Of a DNA stretch of 64,000 bases, positions 45,181 to 56,763 are shown piece after piece. The DNA lies in NCBI RefSeq assembly GCF_902167705.1, contig NZ_CABHMZ010000029.1:1-64000 (forward strand), read 5' to 3'. Both the position numbers and the translations under genes were made by a program. The stretch comes from Streptococcus constellatus (GTDB lineage: Bacteria; Bacillota; Bacilli; Lactobacillales; Streptococcaceae). Within the stretch, counting starts at the first letter, position 1, and every line of letters starts with the position of its first letter. The notes beneath the pieces were generated by a model that did not search any database, had not been told where the DNA came from, and was given only the letters and a program-made list of their open reading frames with translations.

Positions 45181-46525
45181 TAATATTAGACAATTTGTTG
45201 TATCAAAGGATTTTGTATTTGTCTTACTCATTTTAGGATTTATTTTGGTTATTACCTTGCTTTCCTTGGAAAACCGACGTGACAACGTTCGTATTCGCCA
45301 ATTGAATCAAAAAGTGAAAGACTTGATCGCAGGAGATTATTCAGAAGTTTTAGATATGCAAGGTGGTCCAGAAATCACGGATATTACCAACAGTATCAAT
45401 GACTTATCTGAGGTAATTCGCCTAACGCATGAAAATTTAGAGCAAGAAACCAAGCGCTTGTCGAGTATTTTGTCCTATATGACGGACGGCGTTCTTGCGA
45501 CCAATCGTCGTGGGCAGATTATTATGATCAATGACATGGCGACCAAGCAGTTGGGAGTCAAGGAATCCGAAGCACGAAAGATGAATATCTTAAAATTGCT
45601 GGATATTGAAGACGAATATGACTTACGAGACTTGATTACGCAAGTTCCAGAATTGACCATTGATTCGCAGGATGAAAATGGAGAGTTTTTAAGTTTACGT
45701 GTCCGATTTGCCTTGATTCGTCGAGAATCTGGCTTTATTTCAGGGCTGGTTGCGGTGTTGCACGATACAACGGAGCAGGAAAAAGAGGAGCGTGAGCGGA
45801 GGCTATTTGTTTCTAATGTCAGTCATGAGTTGCGTACTCCCTTGACCAGTGTCAAGTCTTATCTGGAAGCATTAGATGAAGGTGCTTTGCTAGAACCAGT
45901 TGCACCGGATTTTATCAAGGTTTCGTTAGATGAAACCAATCGGATGATGCGTATGGTTTCAGACTTGCTGAGTTTGTCACGTATTGATAATGCTACCAGC
46001 CATTTAGACATTGAACTGACGAATTTTACAGCATTTATCACCTTTATTTTGAATCGTTTTGACAAGATTAGAAGTCAGAACGATGATAAAAAATATGAAA
46101 TTATCCGAGATTATCCGATTAACTCTACTTGGGTCGAAATTGATACGGATAAGATGACACAGGTGATTGATAATATCATCAACAATGCCATTAAATATTC
46201 TCCTGATGGTGGTAAGATTACGGTTAGTATGAAGACGACGGATACCCAAATGATTTTGTCGATTTCAGATGAGGGCTTAGGGATTCCAAAAAAAGATTTA
46301 CCGAAAATTTTTGACCGATTTTATCGTATAGACAAAGCGAGAAGTCGTGCACAAGGTGGATCTGGACTAGGCTTAGCCATTGCCAAAGAGATTATCAAGC
46401 AACATCACGGATTTATCTGGGCAAAGAGCGAGTATGGCAAAGGCTCAACATTTACAATCGTTCTGCCTTATGACAAAGAAGCTGTCAAAGATGATGATTG
46501 GGAAGAAGATGAATTAGAAGGATAG
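45173..46525 (+). CDS. vicK: Sensor kinase VicK (WalK)
   Basis: A 450-residue histidine kinase with one membrane segment (about 13-31), as in streptococci but unlike the two-segment kinase of Bacillus. HAMP (about 32-85), PAS (about 95-205), HisKA with His218 in [14 protein letters not shown], and a HATPase domain with [18 protein letters not shown] and GSGLGLAI follow. It pairs with VicR; the start overlaps it by eight bases. Confidence 0.95.
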   Translation: MIDNIRQFVVSKDFVFVLLILGFILVITLLSLENRRDNVRIRQLNQKVKDLIAGDYSEVLDMQGGPEITDITNSINDLSEVIRLTHENLEQETKRLSSILSYMTDGVLATNRRGQIIMINDMATKQLGVKESEARKMNILKLLDIEDEYDLRDLITQVPELTIDSQDENGEFLSLRVRFALIRRESGFISGLVAVLHDTTEQEKEERERRLFVSNVSHELRTPLTSVKSYLEALDEGALLEPVAPDFIKVSLDETNRMMRMVSDLLSLSRIDNATSHLDIELTNFTAFITFILNRFDKIRSQNDDKKYEIIRDYPINSTWVEIDTDKMTQVIDNIINNAIKYSPDGGKITVSMKTTDTQMILSISDEGLGIPKKDLPKIFDRFYRIDKARSRAQGGSGLGLAIAKEIIKQHHGFIWAKSEYGKGSTFTIVLPYDKEAVKDDDWEEDELEG

Positions 46526-46526
46526 C

Positions 46527-47330
46527 ATGAACGAGAAAGGATTTAAGTACAGTATTTTAGCGTCAGGTTCTACTGGCAATTGTTTCTACTTAGAAACCCC
46601 AAAGAAAAAGCTGCTGATTGATGCGGGCTTGTCTGGGAAGAAAATTACTAGTTTGCTGAGTGAAATTGACCGTAAACCGGAGGATTTGGATGCCATTTTG
46701 GTAACGCATGAGCATAAGGACCATATTCATGGTGTCGGAGTTTTAGCACGAAAATATCATTTAGACATCTATGCCAATCAAGAAACATGGAATGCTATGG
46801 AAGCAGCTCTTGGGAAGATTGATGTCAATCAAAAACATATTTTTGAAATGGGAAAAACCAAGACATTTGGTGATATTGATATTGAAAGTTTTGGGGTCAG
46901 TCATGATGCGGTTGCGCCGCAATTTTATCGCTTGATGAAAGATGATAAAAGTTTTGTGTTGCTGACGGACACAGGCTATGTCAGCGACCGTATGGCAGGG
47001 ATTATTGAAAATGCGGATGGCTATTTGATTGAATCCAATCATGATATTGAAACCCTTCGCAGTGGTGCCTATCCTTGGAGTTTGAAGCAGCGGATTTTAT
47101 CTGATCAAGGACACTTGTCAAATGATGACGGGGCAGAAACCATGATTCGGACATTGGGGCATAGGACAAAGAAAATCTATTTAGGACATCTTAGCAAGGA
47201 AAATAATACCAAAGAATTGGCTCATATTACAATGGTCAATCAATTGGCACAGGCTGATTTGGCGGTTGAGCATGATTTTCATGTTTATGATACCTTACCA
47301 GATACGGCTACGCCCTTAACAAATATTTAG
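46527..47330 (+). CDS. vicX: VicX (WalJ), metallo-beta-lactamase fold
   Basis: A 267-residue MBL-fold protein with the metal motif THEHKDHIHG (HxHxDH). SVALTDTGY-like LLTDTGYVSD and GHLSKENNT segments follow. It is the third gene of vicRKX and is separated by one base from vicK. WalJ proteins tune the Vic/Wal pathway and DNA-replication timing; the precise substrate is not known. Confidence 0.92.
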   Translation: MNEKGFKYSILASGSTGNCFYLETPKKKLLIDAGLSGKKITSLLSEIDRKPEDLDAILVTHEHKDHIHGVGVLARKYHLDIYANQETWNAMEAALGKIDVNQKHIFEMGKTKTFGDIDIESFGVSHDAVAPQFYRLMKDDKSFVLLTDTGYVSDRMAGIIENADGYLIESNHDIETLRSGAYPWSLKQRILSDQGHLSNDDGAETMIRTLGHRTKKIYLGHLSKENNTKELAHITMVNQLAQADLAVEHDFHVYDTLPDTATPLTNI

Positions 47331-47338
47331 GAGAAATC

Positions 47339-47698
47339 ATGCGAATTTTTTACTTAATGATTGGTTTTACTTCATTAGGATTAGCACTTTTAGGAGTTGT
47401 TTTACCGTTGTTGCCGACAACTCCCTTTTTACTGCTTACCATTGCTTGTTTTTCACGCAGTTCTAAGCGATTTGAAAAATGGTTGTATCACACCAAGCTA
47501 TACCAAATCTATGTGGCGGACTTTCGTGAAACAGGCTCCATTGCTCGTGAACGTAAAAGAAAAATTCTTGTTTCCATTTATATTCTAATGGGAATTTCAA
47601 TTCTCTTTGCGCCAATTATTTGGGTCAAATTTGCTTTGGTGGGACTCACTATTTTTATAACTTATTATTTATTCAAAGTCATTCCAGATAAGGAATGA
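47339..47698 (+). CDS. YbaN/DUF454 small membrane protein
   Basis: A 119-residue DUF454 protein with three membrane segments (about 5-25, 70-88, 92-112) and a conserved PLLPTTPFLLLTIACFSRSS stretch (about 21-40). It is often found near vicX in streptococci. Function is unknown. It is 8 bases after vicX and likely the last gene of that operon. Confidence 0.8.
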   Translation: MRIFYLMIGFTSLGLALLGVVLPLLPTTPFLLLTIACFSRSSKRFEKWLYHTKLYQIYVADFRETGSIARERKRKILVSIYILMGISILFAPIIWVKFALVGLTIFITYYLFKVIPDKE

Positions 47699-47833
47699 AA
47701 ATTCATTTCGTCTCTGGTGAACTTTTGCTATCAAATTCTTGGTATCGTTGGAGTATCAAGGATTTTTTTGATATAATAGTAGAGAATTTGTTTTCATTTT
47801 AAAAGAAAAAAGCTCTTCTTGAAAGGAGAAAAA

Positions 47834-48532
47834 ATGAAAGATTTACATAAGGTTTTGAGGAAACAGTTTGAAATTGTCTTCCAAGATGAGAAGTTGTTAG
47901 AAACAGCTTTTACTCATACTAGCTATGCCAACGAGCACCGCCTCTTAAACATTTCACACAATGAGCGCTTGGAATTTTTAGGAGACGCTGTTCTGCAATT
48001 ATTGATTTCAGAATATCTGTATAAAAAATATCCGAAAAAACCAGAAGGAGACTTGTCAAAACTTCGCTCAACGATTGTACGTGAAGAAAGTTTGGCTGGC
48101 TTTAGCCGAGATTGTCAGTTTGATCAATTTATCAAATTGGGGCGTGGCGAAGAAAAGTCAGGTGGCCGTAATCGTGACACTATTCTTGGTGATTTATTTG
48201 AAGCCTTTTTAGGTGCTCTTCTGTTAGATAAAGATGTGGAAGCTGTTAAGAATTTCCTTTATCAAGTCATGATTCCAAAGGTGGAAGCAGGAGACTTTGA
48301 GCAAGTAATTGATTACAAGACCAAGCTGCAAGAATTGCTCCAAGTGAATGGCGATGTTGAGATTGTCTATCAAGTTATCTCTGAGTCTGGTCCAGCTCAT
48401 GCCAAAGAATTTGCTGTATCTGTGTCAGTAGACGGCAGAGTGGTTGGGCAAGGGCAAGGTCGTTCTAAGAAATTAGCGGAGCAGGAAGCCGCAAAAAATG
48501 CATTTGAAAAGGAAAATTATTCATGTATTTAA
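47834..48532 (+). CDS. rnc: Ribonuclease III
   Basis: A 232-residue dsRNA endonuclease. The catalytic signature [12 protein letters not shown] is at 43-54, the second acidic motif is [14 protein letters not shown], and a dsRNA-binding domain occupies about 157-228 (KTKLQELLQ to EQEAAKNA). The start is ATG 47834 with aaaggaga. It overlaps smc by ten bases. Its own promoter lies near 47772 (gatataatag). Confidence 0.95.
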   Translation: MKDLHKVLRKQFEIVFQDEKLLETAFTHTSYANEHRLLNISHNERLEFLGDAVLQLLISEYLYKKYPKKPEGDLSKLRSTIVREESLAGFSRDCQFDQFIKLGRGEEKSGGRNRDTILGDLFEAFLGALLLDKDVEAVKNFLYQVMIPKVEAGDFEQVIDYKTKLQELLQVNGDVEIVYQVISESGPAHAKEFAVSVSVDGRVVGQGQGRSKKLAEQEAAKNAFEKENYSCI

Positions 48533-51500
48533 AAGAAATTGAAATTCAAGGTTTCAAATCTTTTGCTGATAAGACTAAAGTTGTTTTTGATCAAGGAGTG
48601 ACGGCTGTCGTTGGACCAAATGGATCAGGAAAGTCCAATATTACAGAAAGTCTGCGCTGGGCGCTGGGTGAATCCAGTGTTAAAAGCCTTCGTGGTGGCA
48701 AAATGCCAGATGTCATCTTTGCGGGTACGGAGAGTAGAAAGCCATTAAATTATGCTTCTGTTGTTGTTGTATTGGACAATAAAGATCGTTTCATCCAGCA
48801 GGCTACAGACGAGATTCGTGTAGAACGACATATTTATCGCAGCGGAGACAGCGAGTATAAAATTGATGACAAGAAAGTGCGCTTGCGGGATATTCATGAC
48901 TTGTTTATGGATACTGGACTTGGACGAGATAGTTTTTCTATTATCTCTCAAGGAAAGGTAGAAGAGATTTTTAACAGCAAGCCAGAGGAGCGTCGTGCTA
49001 TTTTTGAAGAAGCTGCCGGCGTGCTGAAATACAAGACGCGGCGCAAAGAAACCGAAAGCAAGTTAGCCCAAACGCAGGATAATTTGGATCGCTTGGAAGA
49101 CATCATTTATGAGCTCGATAGTCAAGTGAAACCTCTTGAAAAGCAGGCTATAACAGCTAAGCAGTTTTTGACATTAGACGAAGAGCGACGAGCCCTCTAT
49201 TTGGATGTGCTGATTGCTCAACTCACAGAAAACAAAACGCAGTTGAATACGACGGAGGAACAACTAGCAAGCATTCAGCAGGATTTGTCTGCTTATTACA
49301 ATAAGCGGGAACAGCTGGAGCAAGAAAATACTCTTCTGAAAGAAAAACGCTATGCTTTGCAGAAACAAATGGCAGATGACCAAGCGAGTTTGCTTGAATT
49401 AACACGTCTCATCAGCGACTTAGAACGCCAAATTGAAGTTTCTAAGTTAGAGTCAAGTCAAGCTGCCAGCAGTCGGAAAGAAAACGAAGAACGTCTGCAA
49501 GGGCTAGAAGAAAAACGAGCTGTGGCTCAAAAAGAATGGCAGGAAAAAAATGAACAGTTGACTGATTTTGCAAAAGAATTAGAGCAAAATCAACAGGCTA
49601 TTCATAAATTGGAAGCTGAAATTGAGACATTCTCGGATAATCCTGACCAGATGATTGAAAAATTACGTGGTAAATTTGTTCAATTGATGCAAGAAGAAGC
49701 GGATTTGTCCAATGACTTAACTGCTTTGGAAAGTCGTTTAGCCAGCGAATTGCAATTATCTGAAAGCAAACAAGCAGAATTTGCCAAGCTGCAAGAAAAT
49801 TTAAAACACACACAAGCAAACGAGCAGAGCCAGCTAGAAGATTTGGAGACAGCTCGACAGTCGGTTCAGCAATTGTTGGTAGATTATCAGGAACAGCTCA
49901 AGCAAGTTCAAACTGTAAAAGCGGATTATCAGCAAGTTCAAACAGCAATGTTTGATTTGATAGATGATGTAAAAAATAAAAAGGCGCGTGTTGGTAGCTT
50001 AGAGGCTATTTTGAAAAACCACAGTCATTTCTATGCTGGGGTGAAAAGTGTGCTGCAAGAAGCAGAGCGATTAGGTGGTATTATTGGTGCTGTCAGCGAG
50101 AATTTGAGCTTTGATTCGCATTATCAGACAGCACTTGAAATTGCGCTTGGAGCCAGTAGTCAGCATATCATCGTTGAAGATGAGCAGGCAGCGACACAAG
50201 CGATTGAATTTTTAAAACGCAATCGAACAGGGCGGGCGACTTTCTTGCCATTGACAACGATTAAAGCGCGGTATTTACCAGATCATCATCGAGCAAGCAT
50301 TGAAAAAAGCACGGGTTTTCTTGGCCTGGCTTCGTCTTTGGTGCATTATGATATGAGTTTGGAGCACATTTTCCAAAACTTGCTGGGAACGACAGCCATT
50401 TTTGATACGGTAGAAAATGCGCGAGCAGCTGCTCGCAAAGTTCGCTATCAAGTACGAATTGTCACGCTGGACGGAACAGAATTGCGGACAGGCGGTTCTT
50501 ATGCAGGTGGTGCCAATCGGAATAACAATACGATTTTCATCAAGCCGGAACTGGACGCTTTACAAAAGGAACTTTCTGAGAAGAATGCGACTTTAGCAGA
50601 GCAAGAAAAACAAGTGGAAGATTTGCACACACAGCTAAGCAAAGCCAATAATCTTTTAGAAGAGATAAAAGCAAGTGGTGAAGAAGCTCGGTTAGCAGAG
50701 CAAAAGGCTCAATTGGCTTATGAGCAAATGCACAAACAGGTTGAAGACCTATCTGAGCTTTTGGCCTTGCAAGAACGCGAGCTGTCTCGTGAGGTACTTC
50801 CTGACATGGCGGAGCAAAAAGAACGATTGGTTAATCGCCTTGCAGAAATTGAGCAGGAAAAAACAGAAACGGAAACTGAAATTGAGCAGATTAAGTCAGA
50901 TAAAGATGCTGTTCAAGCACGTTTAGATAAGCTAACAGCTCACTTATCTGAACTTCGTTTGGCTCGCACTGAAGTGACGGGGAATCAACGTTATGTTCAG
51001 ACAGATCTTACACGTTTGTCCAATGAAAAATCTGAATTGGACAAAGAGATTTCGACCTTGCAATATTTGATGGAACAAAAGGAAGAAACTGCTTCAAAAG
51101 TGGATATTGCTGTTTTAGAAGAGCAATTGGCACAGGCAGAACAGGAAAAAACAGAGCTGAACCAAACAGCCATTCGTCGTCAGTTTGAGTTGGACGATTT
51201 GGAAGGGCAAGCAGAAGATCTTACGAATCATCTGGAACAAGCCCGCCAGCAAAATGAAGATTTGATTCGCAAACAAGCTAAGGCAGAAGCTGAAAAAGAT
51301 AAGATTGCAGATGTCCTTCGTCGTCTTTTGACGAATGTGACAGATGATTATCAAATGTCTTTTGACGAAGCCAGCAAACAGGCTCGTCCACTAGAAAACC
51401 TAGCAGTTTCTGAAACCAAGGTTAAAGATTTAGAAAAAGCCATTCGGGCACTGGGACCAGTCAATCTTGATGCGGTAAAACAATTTGAAGAAGTCAGTCA

Positions 51501-52056
51501 ACGACTGCATTTCCTCAATACTCAAAGAGATGACGTACTTTCTGCGAAAAATCTGCTTTTGGATACCATTGAAGAAATGAATGATGAAGTAAAAGAGCGC
51601 TTCAAATCAACTTTTGAAGCGATTCGCGAGAGCTTCAAAGTGACTTTCAGACAGATGTTTGGCGGCGGTTCAGCGGACTTGATTTTGACCGAAGGCGACC
51701 TGCTGACCGCTGGGGTAGAAATCTCAGTACAGCCACCTGGCAAAAAAATCCAATCCCTCAACCTGATGAGTGGAGGAGAAAAGGCTCTATCAGCCTTAGC
51801 ATTACTCTTCTCCATTATCCGTGTCAAGACGATACCATTTGTCATTTTGGACGAGGTGGAAGCTGCACTTGACGAAGCTAATGTCAAACGTTTCGGAGAC
51901 TATCTCAATCGTTTTGACAAAGATAGCCAGTTTATCGTGGTGACACACCGTAAAGGAACAATGTCCGCAGCGGATTCTATCTATGGAGTAACCATGCAAG
52001 AATCTGGTGTGTCAAAGATTGTCTCTGTAAAATTAAAAGATTTAGAAAGTATGTAA
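48523..52056 (+). CDS. smc: Chromosome partition protein SMC
   Basis: A 1177-residue SMC ATPase for chromosome condensation and segregation. Walker A is GPNGSGKS (31-38), coiled-coil arms fill about 170-500 and 665-1010, and the hinge lies between (about 505-660, GVKSVL to GGSYAGGAN). The signature [17 protein letters not shown] is near 1080 and Walker [14 protein letters not shown] near 1106. Usual length for Firmicutes. It works with ScpA and ScpB, encoded elsewhere. Confidence 0.96.
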   Translation: MYLKEIEIQGFKSFADKTKVVFDQGVTAVVGPNGSGKSNITESLRWALGESSVKSLRGGKMPDVIFAGTESRKPLNYASVVVVLDNKDRFIQQATDEIRVERHIYRSGDSEYKIDDKKVRLRDIHDLFMDTGLGRDSFSIISQGKVEEIFNSKPEERRAIFEEAAGVLKYKTRRKETESKLAQTQDNLDRLEDIIYELDSQVKPLEKQAITAKQFLTLDEERRALYLDVLIAQLTENKTQLNTTEEQLASIQQDLSAYYNKREQLEQENTLLKEKRYALQKQMADDQASLLELTRLISDLERQIEVSKLESSQAASSRKENEERLQGLEEKRAVAQKEWQEKNEQLTDFAKELEQNQQAIHKLEAEIETFSDNPDQMIEKLRGKFVQLMQEEADLSNDLTALESRLASELQLSESKQAEFAKLQENLKHTQANEQSQLEDLETARQSVQQLLVDYQEQLKQVQTVKADYQQVQTAMFDLIDDVKNKKARVGSLEAILKNHSHFYAGVKSVLQEAERLGGIIGAVSENLSFDSHYQTALEIALGASSQHIIVEDEQAATQAIEFLKRNRTGRATFLPLTTIKARYLPDHHRASIEKSTGFLGLASSLVHYDMSLEHIFQNLLGTTAIFDTVENARAAARKVRYQVRIVTLDGTELRTGGSYAGGANRNNNTIFIKPELDALQKELSEKNATLAEQEKQVEDLHTQLSKANNLLEEIKASGEEARLAEQKAQLAYEQMHKQVEDLSELLALQERELSREVLPDMAEQKERLVNRLAEIEQEKTETETEIEQIKSDKDAVQARLDKLTAHLSELRLARTEVTGNQRYVQTDLTRLSNEKSELDKEISTLQYLMEQKEETASKVDIAVLEEQLAQAEQEKTELNQTAIRRQFELDDLEGQAEDLTNHLEQARQQNEDLIRKQAKAEAEKDKIADVLRRLLTNVTDDYQMSFDEASKQARPLENLAVSETKVKDLEKAIRALGPVNLDAVKQFEEVSQRLHFLNTQRDDVLSAKNLLLDTIEEMNDEVKERFKSTFEAIRESFKVTFRQMFGGGSADLILTEGDLLTAGVEISVQPPGKKIQSLNLMSGGEKALSALALLFSIIRVKTIPFVILDEVEAALDEANVKRFGDYLNRFDKDSQFIVVTHRKGTMSAADSIYGVTMQESGVSKIVSVKLKDLESM

Positions 52057-52057
52057 A

Positions 52058-52852
52058 ATGAATATAAAATTAGTTGCAACAGATATGGACGGCACCTTTT
52101 TAGATGACAAAGGGCAGTTTGATATGGAGCGTCTCAAACGACTGCTCGAACGTTATCGTGAGAAGGGCATCTACTTTGCAGTAGCCAGTGGACGCGGCTT
52201 GCTGTCATTAGAAAAGCTATTTGAAGATGTGCGAGATGAGATTATCTTCATTGCTGAAAATGGCAGTTTGGTAGAATTTCATGGAAAAGATCTTTACGAA
52301 GCGACTATGCCTAAGGACTTTTACTTATCAGCTTTTGAAAAATTAAAAACATCTCCTTTTATCAATACCAGTGAATTGCTCTTGACAGGAAAAAAAGGCT
52401 GTTATGTTTTGGAAACAGTTGCTCCAACTTATTTAGCTTTTAGTGCGCACTATAATGAAAATATCCAAAAAGTAGCTCGCTTGGAGGATATCACAGATGA
52501 AATTTTCAAATTTACAACGAATTTTTCTGAAGAAACAGTAGCTGCAGGTGAGGCTTGGGTCAATGAACACGTTCCTGGTGTCAAAGCTATGACGACAGGT
52601 TATAAGTCCATTGATATTGTCCTAGACTATGTGGATAAGGGAGTTGCTATTGTCGAATTGGCGAAGAAGTTAAATCTTGAGATGGATCAAGTCATGACAT
52701 TTGGAGACAATTTGAATGACCTGCACATGATGCAAGTTTCTGGTTATCCCATTGCTCCTGAAAATGCTCGTCCAGAGATTTTGGAAGTAGCCAAAGAGGT
52801 TATTGGACACCATGCAGCGCATTCAGTGATGACGTATATGGAGGGCTTATAA
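52058..52852 (+). CDS. Cof-type HAD sugar/nucleotide phosphatase
   Basis: A 264-residue HAD hydrolase. Motif I is ATDMDGTFLDD (nucleophile Asp), motif II ASGRG, motif III Lys near 195, and motif IV FGDNLNDLHMM. A type IIB cap lies in between. It starts one base after smc and its stop overlaps the next gene. The substrate is unknown. Confidence 0.88.
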   Translation: MNIKLVATDMDGTFLDDKGQFDMERLKRLLERYREKGIYFAVASGRGLLSLEKLFEDVRDEIIFIAENGSLVEFHGKDLYEATMPKDFYLSAFEKLKTSPFINTSELLLTGKKGCYVLETVAPTYLAFSAHYNENIQKVARLEDITDEIFKFTTNFSEETVAAGEAWVNEHVPGVKAMTTGYKSIDIVLDYVDKGVAIVELAKKLNLEMDQVMTFGDNLNDLHMMQVSGYPIAPENARPEILEVAKEVIGHHAAHSVMTYMEGL

Positions 52853-53664
52853 TGACAGATATAAAATTGATTGCCTTAGATTTAGACGGAACTTTACTGA
52901 CTTCTGAGAAAAAAATTTCTGCTCGAAATTTAGCAGCTCTTAAGATGGCTCAAGAGCAGGGAATCAAGGTTGTTTTGACGACTGGTCGCCCTCTCAAAGC
53001 AATGGAACTTTTCTTAAACGAATTAGGCGTTGCTAATCAAGAGGACGAATACACCATTACTTTTAATGGTGGTTTGGTGCAACGCAACACAGGGGAAATT
53101 CTTGATAAAACAGTTTTTGTCTATGACGATGTGGCGCGTATTTTTGAGGAAACAGAAAGGTTGGGCTTGCCGTTGGATGCGATTTGCGAAGGAACTGTTT
53201 ATCAAATCCAGTCAGACCATGAATCGCTTTACCAAACTTGCAATCCTGCTCTAACATTTGAGTCAGTTTCATTTGCAGATTTATCTAGCCAACAAACGTA
53301 TAATAAATGTGTAACAGCTTATGCACCAGATCCGCTTGATCGTGGTATTGCTCAACTTTCGTCCGATTTATTTGACAAATATGAAATTTTTAAGTCACGC
53401 GATATGTTGTTAGAATGGTCTCCGAAGAATGTTCATAAGGCAAATGGTTTAGAGAAATTGATTGCTCATTTAGGAATTGAACAAAGTCAAGTCATGACCT
53501 GCGGAGATGAAGCAAATGACCTGTCTATGATAAAATGGGCAGGGCTTGGTGTAGCTATGCAAAATGCAGTAGCAGCAGTCAAAGAAGTCGCCAATGTAGT
53601 GACGCCGATGACGAATGACGAAGATGCTGTTGCTTGGGCTATAGAAAAATATGCACTAAAATAA
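52852..53664 (+). CDS. Cof-type HAD phosphatase (second copy)
   Basis: A 270-residue HAD hydrolase, a paralogue of the preceding gene. Motif I is ALDLDGTLLTSE, motif II TTGRPLKAM, motif III Lys with KANGLEKL, and motif IV CGDEANDLSMI. The cap domain is of type IIB. The gene lies between smc and ftsY, a place held by HAD genes in other streptococci too. Confidence 0.9.
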   Translation: MTDIKLIALDLDGTLLTSEKKISARNLAALKMAQEQGIKVVLTTGRPLKAMELFLNELGVANQEDEYTITFNGGLVQRNTGEILDKTVFVYDDVARIFEETERLGLPLDAICEGTVYQIQSDHESLYQTCNPALTFESVSFADLSSQQTYNKCVTAYAPDPLDRGIAQLSSDLFDKYEIFKSRDMLLEWSPKNVHKANGLEKLIAHLGIEQSQVMTCGDEANDLSMIKWAGLGVAMQNAVAAVKEVANVVTPMTNDEDAVAWAIEKYALK

Positions 53665-53676
53665 AGGAGGAATTGA

Positions 53677-55170
53677 ATGGGCTTATTTGATCGCCTTTTT
53701 GGTCGCCAAAAAGAAGAAAAACCAGTTGAAAATATTCCTGAAGAAGCTGTAGAAACAGCATCAGAGGATTATCAAGGAGAGAAGCTAGAAACAGCAGAGA
53801 CAGCTCCTATAGAGAATGCGCAATCTGAGAATCTAGATGAACAAACATTCCAAACAGAGCTGAAAGAGCGCCTTGCTGAGGATGAAGCACGTCTTGAAAC
53901 CATTCAAGAAAAAGTAAAAGAAATGGAGCCAAAGGCGGCTGATACAGTGGCAGACGTAGAGTCAGCTGAAAATGATTCGCAAGCTCCAGAAAAGCATGTA
54001 TTGCCAAATGAAGCTGTAGTTGTTTCACAAGCTGATGAAAAAGTTCTTTCACCCAATCCAACTCACCAAGCAGGTGCTGCTACAGATTTACAGGAACGTC
54101 TAGCTGAAGCTAGAAGACGCCTACAAGAACAAGAAAAAATGAGGCAACTGGATGCAGCGAATGCAGTATCCAGCTCAGCAGAGTCGACTACGGTAGAGAA
54201 AACTATTAGCGAACCAGTTGAAGCAAGTTCATCTAGTCAAGAAGAAACGGTTCAGGAAAAGTATGACCGCAGTCTCAAGAAGACACGGACAGGTTTTGGA
54301 GCGCGGCTTAATGCCTTCTTTGCAAATTTCCGTTCAGTAGATGAGGAGTTTTTTGAAGAGTTAGAAGAGCTCTTGATTACGAGTGATGTTGGGGTGCAAG
54401 TTGCTTCCAGTCTGACTGAAGAATTGCGCCAAGAAGCTCGCCTTGAAAATGCCAAAAAGCCAGATGTCCTTCGTCGGGTCATCATTGAAAAGTTAGTAGA
54501 CATCTATGAGAAAGATGGTCAATTTAACGAAAAAATCAATTTACAAGACGGTTTGACAGTCATGCTTTTTGTGGGTGTAAACGGAGTTGGGAAAACCACT
54601 TCGATTGGGAAATTGGCTTATAAATATAAGCAGGCTGGCAAGAAAGTCATGTTAGTTGCAGCAGATACTTTCCGTGCAGGAGCTGTTGCTCAGTTGGTGG
54701 AATGGGGACGTCGAGTAGATGTTCCTGTTGTGACAGGTCCAGAAAAGAGTGACCCAGCTAGCGTTGTTTATGACGGTATGGAGCGTGCAAAGGCTGAAAA
54801 TGTGGATATTCTCATGATTGATACAGCTGGACGCTTGCAAAACAAAGATAACCTAATGGCAGAATTAGAAAAAATTGAACGGATTATCAAACGGGTAGAC
54901 CCAGCTGCGCCGCATGAAACTTTCTTGGCGTTAGATGCATCAACTGGTCAAAACGCCCTTGTTCAAGCTAAGGAATTTTCAAAAATTACGCCAGTAACAG
55001 GGATTGTCTTAACAAAAATCGACGGAACTGCGCGTGGTGGTGTCGTTCTTGCAATTCGTCAAGAACTCGATATTCCAGTTAAACTGATTGGATTCGGAGA
55101 AAAAATTGACGATATTGGAGTATTTAACTCTGAAAACTTTATGAAAGGACTCTTGGAGGGCTTGGTATAA
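53677..55170 (+). CDS. ftsY: Signal recognition particle receptor FtsY
   Basis: A 497-residue SRP-type GTPase that brings ribosomes making membrane proteins to the translocon. An unusually long acidic N-terminal A-domain (about 1-195) precedes the N domain and the G domain: P-loop GVNGVGKTT (300-308), DTFRAGA, DTAGR and TKIDGTARGG. Ribosome site aaaggagg. It ends the rnc-smc-HAD-HAD-ftsY group. Confidence 0.95.
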   Translation: MGLFDRLFGRQKEEKPVENIPEEAVETASEDYQGEKLETAETAPIENAQSENLDEQTFQTELKERLAEDEARLETIQEKVKEMEPKAADTVADVESAENDSQAPEKHVLPNEAVVVSQADEKVLSPNPTHQAGAATDLQERLAEARRRLQEQEKMRQLDAANAVSSSAESTTVEKTISEPVEASSSSQEETVQEKYDRSLKKTRTGFGARLNAFFANFRSVDEEFFEELEELLITSDVGVQVASSLTEELRQEARLENAKKPDVLRRVIIEKLVDIYEKDGQFNEKINLQDGLTVMLFVGVNGVGKTTSIGKLAYKYKQAGKKVMLVAADTFRAGAVAQLVEWGRRVDVPVVTGPEKSDPASVVYDGMERAKAENVDILMIDTAGRLQNKDNLMAELEKIERIIKRVDPAAPHETFLALDASTGQNALVQAKEFSKITPVTGIVLTKIDGTARGGVVLAIRQELDIPVKLIGFGEKIDDIGVFNSENFMKGLLEGLV

Positions 55171-55173
55171 GAA

Positions 55174-55209
55174 AAGAGACTTGCAATTTATTCATTTTGC
55201 AAGTCTTTT
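55174..55209. terminator. Bidirectional terminator between ftsY and zwf
   Basis: gacttgcaa (55178-55186) and ttgcaagtc (55197-55205) are perfectly complementary with flanking A-run and T-run. It serves both convergent genes. Confidence 0.85.
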
Positions 55210-55222
55210 GTATATATTTACT

Positions 55223-56710
55223 TTACCCCAATCGTCCTTCTTTGCGATAGGCTTCATCTGGACGCCAATTCCAATCAGCTTCAAATTGGCTAAGGAGCTC
55301 AAAACTGGCTTCGGGTCCCATAGTACCTGATTTGTAATGATGAAGGGGAACTTCGTTATTTGCCCACAAGGCTTCAATACGTTCAATCAATTCCCAACTA
55401 GAACGCACTTCGTCCCAGTGGCTAAAATTGGTTGAGTCATTGTTTAGCACATCGTAAATGAGCTTCTCATAAGGCTCCGGTGATGCACCAGAAGCTGTCG
55501 CATCTGTACGATAATCAAGTGTCAATGGAGCTAAGTTAAATTGCTCGCCTACCTCTTTGCCATTCATGCTAAGAGAAAATCCTTCAGTTGGCTGAATGTA
55601 AATCGTCAGTACATTTGGTTGGAGCGAGGAGCCGAAAATGGATTCCATTTGTTTGAAAACAATATTGACATGGGTTCCTTTGGCAGTAAGACGTTTTCCA
55701 GTACGGAAAAAGAACGGCACGCCGCGGAAGCGGTCACTGTCCACAAAGAACGCACCAGAAACGAAGGTTTCTGTGGTAGATTCTGGGTCAACATTTGGTT
55801 CGCTGCGATAGGAAATATACTTTTTCCCGTCCACTTTACCAGAAGTATATTGACCACGAATGAAGAGTTTTTTCAGATCATTGTCGGTGGGTTTGTGCAA
55901 GTGCTTGAAAACCTTAATCTTTTCAGCCCGAATGTCATCTTTGGTAAAAGTTTTGGGTTTGTCCATAGCAAGCAAGGACAGGAGCTGAAGTGTGTGATTT
56001 TGCACCATATCGCGCAGTGCACCTGAATGGTCATAATAACCACCACGTTCCTCCACACCTAACTTTTCAGCAAAGGTAATCTGTACATTGTCAATATAAT
56101 CACGATTCCAGACATTTTCAAAAAGAAGATTGGCAAAGCGAATGGCAAAAATACTTTGAATCATTTCTTTGCCGAGATAATGGTCAATACGGAAAATCTG
56201 CTCTTCTTCAAATGTTGCCAACAAATCGTCGTTCAGTTTGCTGGCAGAGGCAAGGTCTGTGCCGAAAGGTTTTTCTACAATTAAGCGTTCAAATCCTTTC
56301 CCGTCTACAATTTGCTCGGATTTGAGATGTTTGGCAATCGTACCAAAAAACTGAGGAGCCATAGACAGGAAGAAAAGTTTATTGTGTTCTGCTTGATATT
56401 GCTCATTGAGGTGATTTTGCAGTTTTCTTAATTCAATATAATGCTCAGTATCTTGGACATCGTGACTTTGATAATAGAAATGGCTAGCAAATTCTTGCGC
56501 TTGTTCAGGGCTGTCTGCGAGGTCTGTGATAGACTCAACCACGACAGATTCAAAATATTCCTTGCTCCAAGGTCTGCGAGCTGTACCGATAACGGCAAAA
56601 TGCTTAGACAGATTGCCAGATTTATACAATCTAAAAAGAGAAGGATAGAGTTTTCTTTTTGCCAAATCTCCACTGGCACCAAAAATTGTAATAATCACTT
56701 TTGAAGACAT
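55223..56710 (-). CDS. zwf: Glucose-6-phosphate 1-dehydrogenase
   Basis: A 495-residue enzyme of the oxidative pentose phosphate pathway that makes NADPH. NADP site GASGDLAKRKLYPSLF, EKPFGTDL, and the active-site RIDHYLGKEMIQ (about residue 175). I prefer ATG 56710, preceded by aggtg; a GTG three codons upstream is also possible. It is alone, reading towards ftsY. Confidence 0.95.
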   Translation of the reverse strand: MSSKVIITIFGASGDLAKRKLYPSLFRLYKSGNLSKHFAVIGTARRPWSKEYFESVVVESITDLADSPEQAQEFASHFYYQSHDVQDTEHYIELRKLQNHLNEQYQAEHNKLFFLSMAPQFFGTIAKHLKSEQIVDGKGFERLIVEKPFGTDLASASKLNDDLLATFEEEQIFRIDHYLGKEMIQSIFAIRFANLLFENVWNRDYIDNVQITFAEKLGVEERGGYYDHSGALRDMVQNHTLQLLSLLAMDKPKTFTKDDIRAEKIKVFKHLHKPTDNDLKKLFIRGQYTSGKVDGKKYISYRSEPNVDPESTTETFVSGAFFVDSDRFRGVPFFFRTGKRLTAKGTHVNIVFKQMESIFGSSLQPNVLTIYIQPTEGFSLSMNGKEVGEQFNLAPLTLDYRTDATASGASPEPYEKLIYDVLNNDSTNFSHWDEVRSSWELIERIEALWANNEVPLHHYKSGTMGPEASFELLSQFEADWNWRPDEAYRKEGRLG

Positions 56711-56763
56711 TTTGAACACCTGTTTTCTAATATTTTATTTATTTTACCATAAATTGATTAAAA

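Noticed and set aside
54252..54503. 83-codon leftward frame opposite ftsY
   Set aside because: Ser/Arg-rich mirror of the ftsY coding strand; no ribosome site.
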